NCBI GenBank assembly: GCA_035610835.1
Contig: CM069458.1
Coordinates: 34,311,449-34,375,448, forward strand
From: Ophiura sarsii
Lineage: Eukaryota > Echinodermata > Ophiuroidea > Amphilepidida > Ophiuridae
Direction: 5' to 3'
DNA: 64,000 bases
How positions within the stretch are numbered: position 1 is the stretch's first letter; each line of letters begins with the position of its first letter. Positions 54,196 through 64,000 of this stretch are shown here, piece by piece. The notes below the pieces were generated by a model, which saw only the letters and a list, made by a program, of their open reading frames with translations, did no database searches and was not told where the DNA came from. Both the position numbers and the translations under genes were made by a program.

Positions 54196-54940
54196 CTAAT
54201 CAGTACAAACTGATAAATGTCAAAGAGCAGTTCCAGTAATAACTGACTCAGTATATATATATCCTGTATATCCTGTGTAACATTATAGCTTTATTCCGTA
54301 TAGCGCCCGCAACGGAACAGAGCGCAATAATAATAACACGGCATTTATAATGCGCCTTTGCCAAAGGATACAAAGCGCAACGACAAAAACAAAAACAATA
54401 CAAAGGGAAAGAGCAGAAATTAGGAGAAGAGGTGTGTTTTAAGAAGGGATTTGAACCCTGTGAGAGTAGGAGCATTACGAAGATGGATTGGAATCTTGTT
54501 CCATTGAATAGGAGCAGCCACTGAAAAGGCCCTATCCCCGGCACACTTGTTTGTCTTAGGAACCCTAAGGTTCAGGCCGTGGTCCGATCTTGTGGTAGCA
54601 GAGCCATCACGGGGTCTCTTTACAATGAGGCACTCATCAATATACCGGCTTTTATACTGTTAAAAATAACACTAACAAAATAGTTTAAGAATGTAGGATA
54701 TCCTATATTTATTGTTTATGCTAGTTGCCATTCTTAGTACCCGACACCAAACCCCTGATTGTTTTGACATAAGCTTGTTCATGAATATAATTTCCGAGGT
54801 GTCAAAATTGTGTTTCTATGCCAAGCAGTAACCTGTAGAACTGGTTACTGTTTACTAGAAAACACAGGATATATACTGAGTCAGTTATTACTGATTACTC
54901 CCCTCCAACATGTATAAGTTTGTACTGTTTACTGCTGAGT
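54196..54940. mobile_element. Non-autonomous DNA element with about 75-bp TIRs
   Basis: Left end (54196-54276) has CAGTACAAACTGATAAATG, CAGTAATAACTGACTCAGTA, TATATCCTGTGT. The right end (54862-54938) is its inverse: ACACAGGATATATACTGAGT, CAGTTATTACTGATTAC, AAGTTTGTACTGTTTACTGC. The body includes a separate dispersed repeat (54290-54640: GCGCCTTTGCCAAAGGATAC, TTTAAGAAGGGATTTGAACC, GCCACTGAAAAGGCCCTATC). No transposase frame. Related ends flank the 17.7-19.6-kb inverted repeat. Confidence 0.78.
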
Positions 54941-55639
54941 GAATTGGTTGAAGATTCAGGACTATGCTATTCAAATATTTTTCAAAAAGTTTTTTTTTAA
55001 ATATTGTAAGGTGGCAACCACCTACCATACCCTCCGACTTTGACGGTTTTCCCTACCACTGGGTAGTAATGTAACAGAGATTACCTAGATGCCATAGTCC
55101 GGCAATCAAACCATTAAACATGTTCATCTTTTATTCTCTAATTATGGACATTTTGAACAGTATAAAAGCCACTATTATGACTAAATATAAGATTCTTTAG
55201 CAATTTATTGTTTGAATTGAGTATTGGGTACTGGAGAATAAATGATACATTAAATAGGCCTACGCTAATTGCTAAATCAAAACGTACACAGCCACTGTAA
55301 CTGTCTTTTTAAAAGACACAGCTAATTTAAAGAGATCACACTTTATATGCATCCACTTAAATCTTTATTTTGTCGGTCTGCACTTGGCTCTTTTATAAAG
55401 TGCCCATAATTCATTCTCCAGCACTGTAATGTTTCCCCCTATAATAATTATCAACAATATTGATATTGACATTGAAATAAGTAAATGTATCTTTGCATGC
55501 ATTCGCTGAGGTTCTTTCAGTTATTCAAATTCTCAAACATTCTTGCCCCTAATATTAAAGGCAATTGGTACTTTAACTTGCATGGAACATTTGCTGCTAT
55601 GCATTGATGTTTATTTGTTTATTATAAATTATGAAATAT
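54941..55639. other. Intergenic, no gene seen
   Basis: AT-rich, no feature identified. Confidence 0.4.
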
Positions 55640-56010
55640 TGCCGGTTATAAGGTTGTTTATCTTAAACCTTTCAAAATGTACCGTTGCTACAAAATTAAG
55701 ATGGTTACAATTTCGCCTTATTCATAGAATTTTAGGAGTTTTTTGACAGAAGAAACCAAACTATTGGGTGCATCCTGTGAGTACCCGACCATATTAAATC
55801 TATGGGAAAATTTTATAAAATGGATTAAGGAAAAGACAAATAACCATCATTATGGATAAACAGATTCAATTTTTTGAACTAGCCAACCATAACATGAGTG
55901 CCTTAAATGTAATTTTTCTACTGTGTCGCTTTTATATAATATACAAGATCAAAATGAAAGAGGGGCTACCATTTTTCGCTTTGTTCCGAAAAATAGTAAC
56001 AAAAAATAAA
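55640..56010 (+). mobile_element. L1/Tx1-like LINE C-terminal remnant
   Basis: Frame ending at 55746 has KLRWLQFRLIHRILGV. Another frame follows with TILNLWENFIKWIKEKTNN, and a third has NVIFLLCRFYIIYKIKMKEG. In L1/Tx1-type ORF2 proteins these three blocks follow in this order at the C-terminus (W.QFR..HRIL, then an ET+L.LF....FW..F..W+ zinc-like region, then FILL.KF.I...K). Two frame changes show decay. Confidence 0.65.
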
Positions 56011-56326
56011 CCAAATAGCGCCCTCAATAAGCCAGATTATTATTGTTTTGGTTAATTTGCCGGCACATCAGCTCACGGTATCCCGCCGTGAAGTAGAGAT
56101 TCCAAGCGTAATATCGAAATGGGATGGTCACGTGTCTCGTCATAATCAAACTGACATCAGTGGCGACGGACGTGTCTACCGCTGCTCTCGCTTTGGTCGT
56201 GTGCCTTGAGTTGGGACCCCTTTGTGTGACATATACTAAGAATGGAAAAATGATAAGGAAAGTATACATTTCCTAAAAGCATGCAAATTTCCAATGCTCA
56301 CAATGTCAATATAAAGGTCATTATAC
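56011..56326. other. Intergenic, no gene seen
   Basis: No feature identified. Confidence 0.4.
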
Positions 56327-56900
56327 AGGGTGGGTAGCCAATAAATAGGGTGCAAACATAAAGAAAATGCACTAAATATACAGTATTTTCACTGGCCATT
56401 TTCATACCTTGAAGTTGAAATTATAATTTATTAAGCTGCATAATTCAAAAGTATACACTATTATTACAAAGAAAAAATGTTGCCACCTTTGTCTTTAGTT
56501 ATAAAGGATACCCCACAGGGTGGTCAAAATTTGTAACAATATAAGTATGTGAAAACGTATTTCTGAAATAAAGTTAACCGTTATCATAATTTAGTGTCAT
56601 AATAAATTTTAAATTGACCTTTTGTAGTAATATTGCACCAAACACAATATTACTAATAATCACCATGTTATACAGGGTGTAACAAGCGAAACGCACATGT
56701 ATAATGTATATCAAGTCCTCAATCCACGCCTTTCTTCACTTTTTGCTTCTATGTTGATGAAAGCAATGATAATGAAATTAAATAAAACACACATGAAATG
56801 ATTAAAAATTAGAAATGTTGCCTGGATATACATACTAAATTTAATATGGCCAATAACATCATATACAGGGTGTTACAAAATAAATCACATGTGATCTAAC
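56327..56900 (+). repeat. Degenerate ACAGGGTG repeat, about 160-200-bp spacing
   Basis: TATACAGGGTG(G/T) or CCACAGGGTGG occurs at about 56327, 56513, 56672 and 56870, each followed by A-rich sequence with AAATTTTGA/AATAAATTTTA-type words before the next copy. It may be a decayed tandem array or nested short elements. Confidence 0.55.
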
Positions 56901-57439
56901 GGAGCGCTTATTTTTGATAACAATCTATTTTCTTCAGTTTACTGCCATAACAAATTTTGAGCATGGGTAAAAACAATTGGTATTCAGTAATAGTGCAAGT
57001 ACCTTTGTCCGACAATGATCAACAGAATATTAACAATGACACGATGGACTCAAACCCCCACAAAGGCTTCCCACATCTCGCTACGCGCCGTAAATCTTAC
57101 AAAATTGATAAAGATGTCACAAATTCTTGACAAATTTCAAGATTGCGCGGATGCAATATGCACACTGTGTCACCGTATAGTAGCGATTGGGACGTTGATG
57201 CACGAGATGTACACGCGGGCTTTCTGAACTCACTCGGCATGCATGCAGTATAGCGTGCATACCTTGTAATTTTTAGGCTGTTATTTGTCTGGTTATAGCA
57301 AAGTAAACATACCACACGTACAGAATGTAAAAGGGACTTGTTGGGCTGGTATCGCAATATTTATACTGTTTGACTGATTTATTTAAAGATATTATGCACA
57401 AGTGTATGAATTGTTATCAGTATAAATACATTAATCGGT
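56901..57439. other. Intergenic, no gene seen
   Basis: No feature identified. Confidence 0.4.
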
Positions 57440-57712
57440 TTACTCATAATCAGTACACAACAACCAATCTGTCTGACATTCTACCTAGCATGTATACTTG
57501 CCAATGAGTGATGTATGAAGTATTTCATTGCGTGTCTGTGAGATTAAGCTCCTCATCCTCTGTGGCTCTCCATAGCACTCCTGTTAACTCATAATCGGTA
57601 CATAACAGCCCAATCTCTCTGACATTCCACCTAGTATGTATTGATTATCAATAAGTGAAGTAAATGAAGTATTTCATCATAGCGTGTCTATGAGATTGGA
57701 TCCTCCTCCTCC
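57440..57712 (+). repeat. Two-copy tandem repeat, about 145-bp unit
   Basis: Copies at 57445-57560 and 57590-57712: CATAATC.GTACA.AACA, CTGACATTC.ACCTAG.ATG, GAAGTATTTCAT, GCGTGTCT.TGAGATT. The right copy ends in CCTCCTCCTCC. Confidence 0.75.
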
Positions 57713-59772
57713 AAATCCTCCCCTCCTCCACCAGCACCCGTTGACCAATTATTTGCTCTCAATTAAAACTGAAATAATTAAGAAATTGGTTATTTTATGA
57801 CGAGAAAATATAGAAACGGGGATATCATAAACAACATTAACAGTGTAAAAATGTCACACCTCCTCAAAATACAGGGTTCCAACTCAAGGCACACGACATT
57901 TTAAGAAGTATGGTGAACTTGGCACACCCGACTGAACATTCTTTGTATTTCCCGTGTTTTACCCATACGGAAGTACGCCCTCTGGTGGGTTAAAATATTC
58001 AGGTCCCGTTTTCAAAAATTTGGAAAAATACGTCCTGTCTAAAATTGGTAATTTTTTCATTGTTGAATAAATCTAATCATGAGATACTGTATTAATCAGT
58101 CAGCTGCCAACGTTGAGTGAGTCTATTGTTGACGACGCGATTTTGTTTTCCCTGGTAAAGAGAATGTCAATCACGTGCAATTCATATGGCAAATGTCAGC
58201 CTTATACAATGCCAACAAAATATACATTTAAATCAAGTTTAACGTCATGTGACTGAGTGGATCTTCACGAAGGGGGAATAATAAAATATTACTCAATTAT
58301 TTGATATGCTAAAGTCATGTTCGCAGGCACATTTCTGCTTTGAAATGCTATTTTAGCCGTACATGTTTTCTGTTCATTCTGGAAAAGAGGCTTACCAAAG
58401 TCCGTGTTCTTGACCCACTTATAGAAGAAAATAAACAGTATAGCCTTGTATTGTAAGGATCAACGGTATATCCTCCTACTATCAAAAAATGGGAGATGTG
58501 CAGTGACTCTATCGTACCAAGAATATTACTTGCAATATTATATATATCAGCTTTATTGACCCAGTCTCGTCTGTAATAGTCTACGGTGCATACAATGTAC
58601 TTGTTTGTCTAGACGCGCCTCTTTTGAAATGCTAATTAAGTGGCGTGACTGTTATACCAACGCTGTGAGACGTACACAGTTGGAAATGGGGGACGCCGTG
58701 TGTTTGTGCACGCAGAGACACATACGTAGACTGCGCGTGCAAGAGTGGAAGCAGAGTAGGGGGGTCTGGTAATGTGAACATTGTACAAACTCCGTGTTCT
58801 TGACTCACTTACGGTCATTTTAGAACAAAAACATGGGTTTTCATAATGTTCATATTATTAAGTGCCTGCTACACTACTTTTTATCAATCTGCAATGAAAA
58901 TTTATTGGTAAATAAGTGCTTCGTAAAGTACATAATTTCGGAGTTTTTTCAGTTATAAAATACTTTCTGATGCTAAATTATTTTTATAAATTTAAATTCA
59001 GATGTTATTAAAATAGACCCTCTCCTTCAAAATGATACCAAACACGGCCTAATTGGATAACGAAATATGGTAAAAATCGAAAAAAACAAAACACCTATTT
59101 TTAATAAAAATGTGGCAAAGTGTCTGTGAGCTCCTGTGTGCGGGAAAACAAAACAAGCCCCTTTTTGCGTGCTTGACTACTGACTGTAATATCCCATGTT
59201 GCTACCGTATAGAGATTGAGAGGAGACGAGAAAGCGTGGATTGGTCTTGGTAGCATTTTTGGCTACACACGGGTCATTTTATTAACTTAGAATAACTGGT
59301 ATACGATTTGGTATACGATTTTCCACTTCTGTTGCCCTACGCAACATACATGATTTACACGATTTTTCACTTCTGTTTGTCCTACACCAGATTTACACGA
59401 TTTTCACATTCTTTATATCCATGTTCATTTAATTTTAGCTACTTTCACATTATCCCCTTATCCTCATATAATTGTTAACACGCAGTGATCAATATACAAA
59501 CATCAGTTGTCGCACCCATTTATTATAATGAGGAATTTGGAATATTGTGAATCAACTTGGATAATTGTCCGCGGAAGGAAATAACTATGTTTATACGATC
59601 AGCCAATCCGTAGCTCTGGAGGTAACGAACAGAGCCACAAGGACTATTATCCAAAATACGTAATAGACCTACTGCCAATTGCGAAAGTAGTGAGCAATTG
59701 CCCACAATCACTTCCGCCAACCACACTCCTTAATAAAGGAGTTTGCCCCAAAGAAAAGCCCCCAAAGAAAAG
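57713..59772. other. Intergenic, no gene seen
   Basis: AT-rich. CCGTGTTCTTGAC.CACTTA appears at about 58400 and 58792, and GTATACGATTT twice at about 59300. No coding evidence. Confidence 0.45.
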
Positions 59773-59803
<31 letters not shown>

Positions 59804-59885
59804 ACCCACACACACACACACTTTATCCCCTTCCGATTTTTTATTTTTTTTATTTTTATTTTTTATATATATATATTTTTTATTT
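59773..59885. repeat. 31-base C run, CA repeat and T-rich tract
   Basis: C run 59773-59803, ACACACACAC to 59820, then T-rich sequence with TATATATATA. Frames reading through it as polyproline are artefacts. Confidence 0.9.
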
Positions 59886-60354
59886 TTTTTAATTAATTTT
59901 AATTAATTGTATCCCATTTTATAATCTGTATACTATAATTTGCAGCAAGTATTTCAACCCCGAGGAGGGAAGGCCTTAGCACTAACAATGGATGGCCATA
60001 ATAGTCTGTTAGTCATACCAGCTTATCCTACCTATTGACTATTGATTCCATATTAATTTTATGATTGATCCACGTTTCTTTCATCTTATGGCACTCATTA
60101 CGGATTAACATATCTGGAGATTAACTTTCATCTACATACCTATTATGGATTATTATGGATTATTGATATTACTACTTATATTATGTCAATATTAATAATA
60201 TGCTGCATCTTGATCATTTACTAATTTTTGTAATTAGATGTACACCAATCTTGAGGATTGCCTCCCCAGAAATGGTTGGTGAGCATGAACTGCCAGACAC
60301 TATGTATAAGACAATATCAATTTAACTTAATTTAACTTTAATTTAATTTAACTG
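59886..60354. other. Intergenic, no gene seen
   Basis: Short repeats of TATGGATTATTATGGATTAT near 60140-60165. Otherwise nothing. Confidence 0.4.
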
Positions 60355-60445
60355 CCTGTTTTCAACATAGCGCTCTTCTTAGGGATTGAGCACTTTTGAT
60401 ACCGGCGGTGCGTTATAAATTTAAATCAAAATCAAATCAGCCAAA
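60355..60445 (+). mobile_element. L2-type LINE/SINE 3' tail fragment
   Basis: ATAGCGCTCTTCTTAGGGAT, TGAGCACTTTTGATACCGGC, GGTGCGTTATAAATTTAAAT and an ATCAAAATCAAATC tail resemble the GCGCTTTGAG..GCGCTATATAAAT tail of the 7673 SINE and the ATCAAATCAA end of the 38190 SINE. The head cannot be recognised. Confidence 0.5.
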
Positions 60446-61040
60446 CCCTACAGTACCCGCTACAATACTGAGTATACGTTAAATATTTAATTGTGCATTG
60501 AACTGTAAGTTGCCATGCAGTTGAAGATATCCAGTGCCCCTCTTAACTCAAATTAAATTTAACAAAGGGAATTTGAAAGTTAACACAACCAAACATCATA
60601 CAGATACATAAATTATTGGGTAGCCTAATATAACCTGCACGTAACACAGCAGTTATTAATTAACTAACATTCAACAGGCCACTTTATATGGCTTATAATT
60701 GAACCCCGCTTCATTTACGAATGTACTATATCTTTATTCGATGGGAATCCTTGCCGTGGCACTTTAGAACCCAGATATGTATAATTATTATTATACAAAC
60801 CACATTTGGAGAGTCACGATTTATAAAAGTAGAGCAATTCGACCAGACTCTTCACGCCAAGAGGATGACATAATAATTTTGGTCATGTAATCATTTATAC
60901 AACAAGTGAGTTTCTGATGACCATATCAATAAAATGTCGACGATATGACATTAACATAAACAGCCGATTTGAGGAATGAAATAAAATCTTGGCAATGCTC
61001 TTCAAAGGAAGCGTCTGCAATACACTGGAATATGTGTCGT
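60446..61040. other. Intergenic, no gene seen
   Basis: AT-rich, no feature identified. Confidence 0.4.
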
Positions 61041-61112
61041 TCATGACATTTTATGTGTCGTCCATGACATTTTATGTGTCGTCCATGACATTTATAACTC
61101 GCATTCATCAGA
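61041..61112 (-). repeat. Three tandem 21-bp repeats
   Basis: TGTGTCGTCCATGACATTTT is repeated three times with one T/C difference, then GCATTCATCAGAC. On the minus strand this begins CTGATGAATGC, the same first 11 bases as the ribozyme at 30.6 kb, but no GAAA follows. Confidence 0.85.
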
Positions 61113-62309
61113 CATATATAATTTATCTGATACAATAAAATACCTTTCGACAAATCAACACCTGGATACCAGTAACCTGACGGCGACCGACGACTACGGT
61201 AGACAAAGACTAGTTGAATGATGCTATAACGACGACTGTACGTGTATTACACGGAATGGATGTCAGGCCCCAAATTTCAACGGAAAAGTTCACGCTGCGT
61301 AGTCGCTAAATTCACGTAAGAACAACAACACCGGCCCGATGACTCTGGAATACAAACTCAAACAAGGGTTCCGTTGCATTAGTATACAAATACATAAACA
61401 TTTTAATTATCCTATAAGTATATTAATTAACATAGATCATCATCATCACAACCTGCACCTGCACAATGATTAATGTCGGTTCTTGAATAACACGAACAAT
61501 GAACAACTTTACTCCATATTACATCACAAGACTTTACTTTGAAAACCTAAATGTGATGATGCAAATTTCTCACGCATGTCCATGCTAAAGTTCATTTTCA
61601 TTTAAAAAAATCCTCAATTCTTACATAACCAAAATATCATATCCTGTGCTCTGATCGAGGATATAAAAACCAACGAAATATCCACGGGTAAGATATCACT
61701 TCCCTGCCTAGTATCGAGGGTATATGAACCAATTAAAATGAAGCAGTAAGGCACCATAATGTTATAAACCTTTGTAGAACTTCATACACCAATATAATTT
61801 ATTTCATGAATCATATAGTTAAATCAAAGGTATCTATTCACCGTTGCCAACTAATCCATGTACAAAAAATAATCACTGCATAATACCTTAACTCGCCTAT
61901 AGTCACCTATTTAAAGTGATGACCAAAAACATCCATTATAATTTGATAAGATTGCGCATATCCAATCATTTGTATCACGTTGACTTGCATTAAAATAACA
62001 TTAAGTATCCTGAAATGTATATAATTAAATTAGATTGCACACCTTAGTTGATGTTAGTTGACATGGCACACTGCATAACTGGTAGATAGTGAGATTTGCA
62101 TGATATAAACTGGTAGATGTAACCTGTGACGTCATAGCACTGCAGGATGAATGAGCTGAAGTACATGTACGTATCACCTGAGATGACTGATAGGTTCAAA
62201 CAATTACCTGGATTGAAATAAGCAAAACAAACGGAGCAGCAAAACAAGGCAAATTGTAGACATGTTATAATGCGGGCAGAAAACACAAGATGAAAGTAGG
62301 AATCTCAAT
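61113..62309. other. Intergenic, no gene seen
   Basis: AT-rich, no feature identified. Confidence 0.4.
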
Positions 62310-62690
62310 ACTTAGTAGTTGAATATAATTTCAAGGTGGCCTCAAATTAAGCCCTGTCCTGATGACTTTGAAGGCAAATAATTAAACGCCACTCAAAAAT
62401 GATTACCCACTGATAGACTGATAACTAAAAGCTTACCCATACTACTTCCGGTCGATTTTATTATTGTAAACATGTTGATGTATGCAGACAGGAATCAATT
62501 AATTGAATTTTGACTAACGATTGGTTGAATAACAAACATGTTGACCACTGTTGTAAAATTAGAGTGTTGCATGATGCCTTGCCGTGATGAATTCGAAAGC
62601 AAACTAAACTATTAAATTGATCACCAACCTGATAACTAAATGCTTACCGACCAGAAGCTACTCTGACTACTGCCGGGAAAATTCGACTGA
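62310..62690 (+). repeat. Diverged two-copy tandem repeat, about 220-bp unit
   Basis: GATGACTTTGAAGGCAAA/GATGAATTCGAAAGCAAA, CTGATAACTAAAAGCTTACC/CTGATAACTAAATGCTTACC and TACT.C..GG recur in the same order. Confidence 0.65.
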
Positions 62691-63411
62691 TTATATCATC
62701 GTCTGATGAAACCGAGGAGTTATTGAAATTACCATAATTATTAATTACACGTGAAACGCCAAGTGGAAACAGTGGGACCACATACAGGATGATCAATGCT
62801 GAAACAAAAACTATTAATTATAATTATCCATATGTTTACTAAAACTTAAAAATTAGAGGTTCGGCAACCTGACCCCGACACCGATGTCGCCCATCACAAA
62901 CGTCTACGGATTCTTATCAGTTCCATCTTAATCTTCTTTCTATTGACTTGCGGATAATGCCATGAGATTGATTGCGAACATTCCGACTCCCAAAACGTCA
63001 CGAGTAACCCGATATGCCTACTACGAACAACCCGTAGGCCTAACTTAAATAGCGCCCTCTAGTATTATTTGCCCAAACATAGCAGAACCACGGGCGGAAC
63101 CAACGCCTTTATAATCTTTATGTTTTATCAAGGAGTTATTATATTATATAATAACTCCATGGCTTTATTACCTCACAAACTAGAAATAACTAAAACTATC
63201 ATATAAGTTTATAACCCCGTGTATACCATCGTTCATTCAAAGATAATTACCCTTAGATGTCTTCCAATTAACCTTACAATTACTGAGGATTGGAACCGTA
63301 AACCTATTATTCACCGACTAGAATACTAAATACATACTATAATAACCCCCTGGAATAATAGACAGTCGCCTTTGCCGCGCCAGATATGTGCCCAATTTAA
63401 AATCAATATGT
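62691..63411. other. Intergenic, no gene seen
   Basis: Small palindrome TTATATTATATAATA near 63140. No gene. Confidence 0.45.
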
Positions 63412-63955
63412 AGCAGCACCCTTTATAATACAAATAGCTTGGTTGAAACGGTGGCATTTATAATCCCGCAATGTTACGTAAAGAATGTATGGGCATCGAT
63501 TCTAATTCTAAGCCTCTCAAAAGACTCGCGTATCAGTTTATTGGTAGTACAATTAGATCACCCTACGCGCAACCAGAATCTATTTAAATACACCTATTCA
63601 ATGGATTATAATGCTACCCTGTTGTTTGACCTTTTATATGCCCTAGTTGCCAGATAGCAGGACTCATTATATAGGACTTGTAGAGAATCGGTCCATGATA
63701 TGATATTTTAGGCCTAATCCTAATCCTAAGATAAGACGATAAGACGCGGAACGGTTACATCATATCATTACAACACCCTTTATAATGCAAATAGCTTGGT
63801 TGGAACCGGTGACATTTATAATCCTGCAATATAAAGAATGAATGGGTATCCAATCGATTTTAATTCTAAGCATCTCAAAAGACTCGCGTATCGGTTTATT
63901 GGTCAGATGGTAGCACAATTAGATCACCATACGCGCAACCAGAATTTATACAAAT
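63412..63955 (+). repeat. Direct duplication, two 185-bp copies 358 bp apart
   Basis: 63412-63597 and 63770-63955 share AGCA/AACACCCTTTATAAT, GCAAATAGCTTGGTTG, CTCAAAAGACTCGCGTATC and ACGCGCAACCAGAAT. The open frame in the first copy is not conserved in the second, so it is not coding. Confidence 0.85.
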
Positions 63956-64000
63956 CAAATACCTTTTAATATCATAAAACATTTATAAACATCCTCTATA

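Noticed and set aside
61080..61112. Hammerhead ribozyme on the minus strand
   Set aside because: CTGATGA is present but no GAAA or stem II follows.

Overview
The window reads as eukaryotic and intron-poor, from a repeat-dense animal genome. The only host genes I can support are three intronless rhodopsin-class (class A) G-protein-coupled receptors. Everything else recognisable is transposable-element debris: several non-LTR (LINE) clades, tRNA-headed SINEs with L2-type tails, foldback and TIR elements, satellites, and a short Penelope-type ribozyme fragment. This mix, and receptors resembling the neuropeptide (TRH/neuromedin-U-like) group, fits a marine invertebrate deuterostome such as an echinoderm. 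That placement is inference; nothing in the window fixes the species. A 100-N assembly gap lies at 48170-48269.

Layout. 0-6.5 kb: broken LINE reverse transcriptase at the left edge, then repeats, including a perfect 68-bp palindrome. 6.5-17 kb: a LINE-containing block (A'+B) duplicated in tandem, with one half later inverted. The SINE in one arm and the foldback in the other arrived after the duplication. 17-20 kb: a LINE endonuclease fragment enclosed by about 250-bp inverted repeats. 20-26 kb: a satellite of about 200 bp, a TIR MITE, and three copies of an element whose body is an array of CCAGTATCG/CGATACTGG palindromes. 27-36.5 kb: two receptor genes in head-to-head inverted duplication. 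The left copy is intact; the right copy is broken in TM7 by a LINE insertion. Between them lie a segmental duplicate of the 23.5-25.2 kb region, a hammerhead-ribozyme palindrome and two more palindrome arrays. 36.8-42 kb: foldback and TIR elements and tRNA-derived SINEs. 42.6-44.7 kb: a third, diverged receptor and a decayed tandem copy of its tail. 45-64 kb: MITE, minisatellite, gap, L2-like LINE, kilobase-scale tandem repeat, a DNA element, an L1/Tx1-like fragment and short tandem duplications in AT-rich DNA without genes.

The receptors appear to be a local family in which two members arose by a recent inverted duplication and one is now a pseudogene. The two observations I would follow first are the pair of opposed, convincingly folded type I hammerhead ribozymes at 30.6 kb, and the TIR-bounded family carrying CRISPR-looking (but not CRISPR) arrays of 20-bp palindromes.
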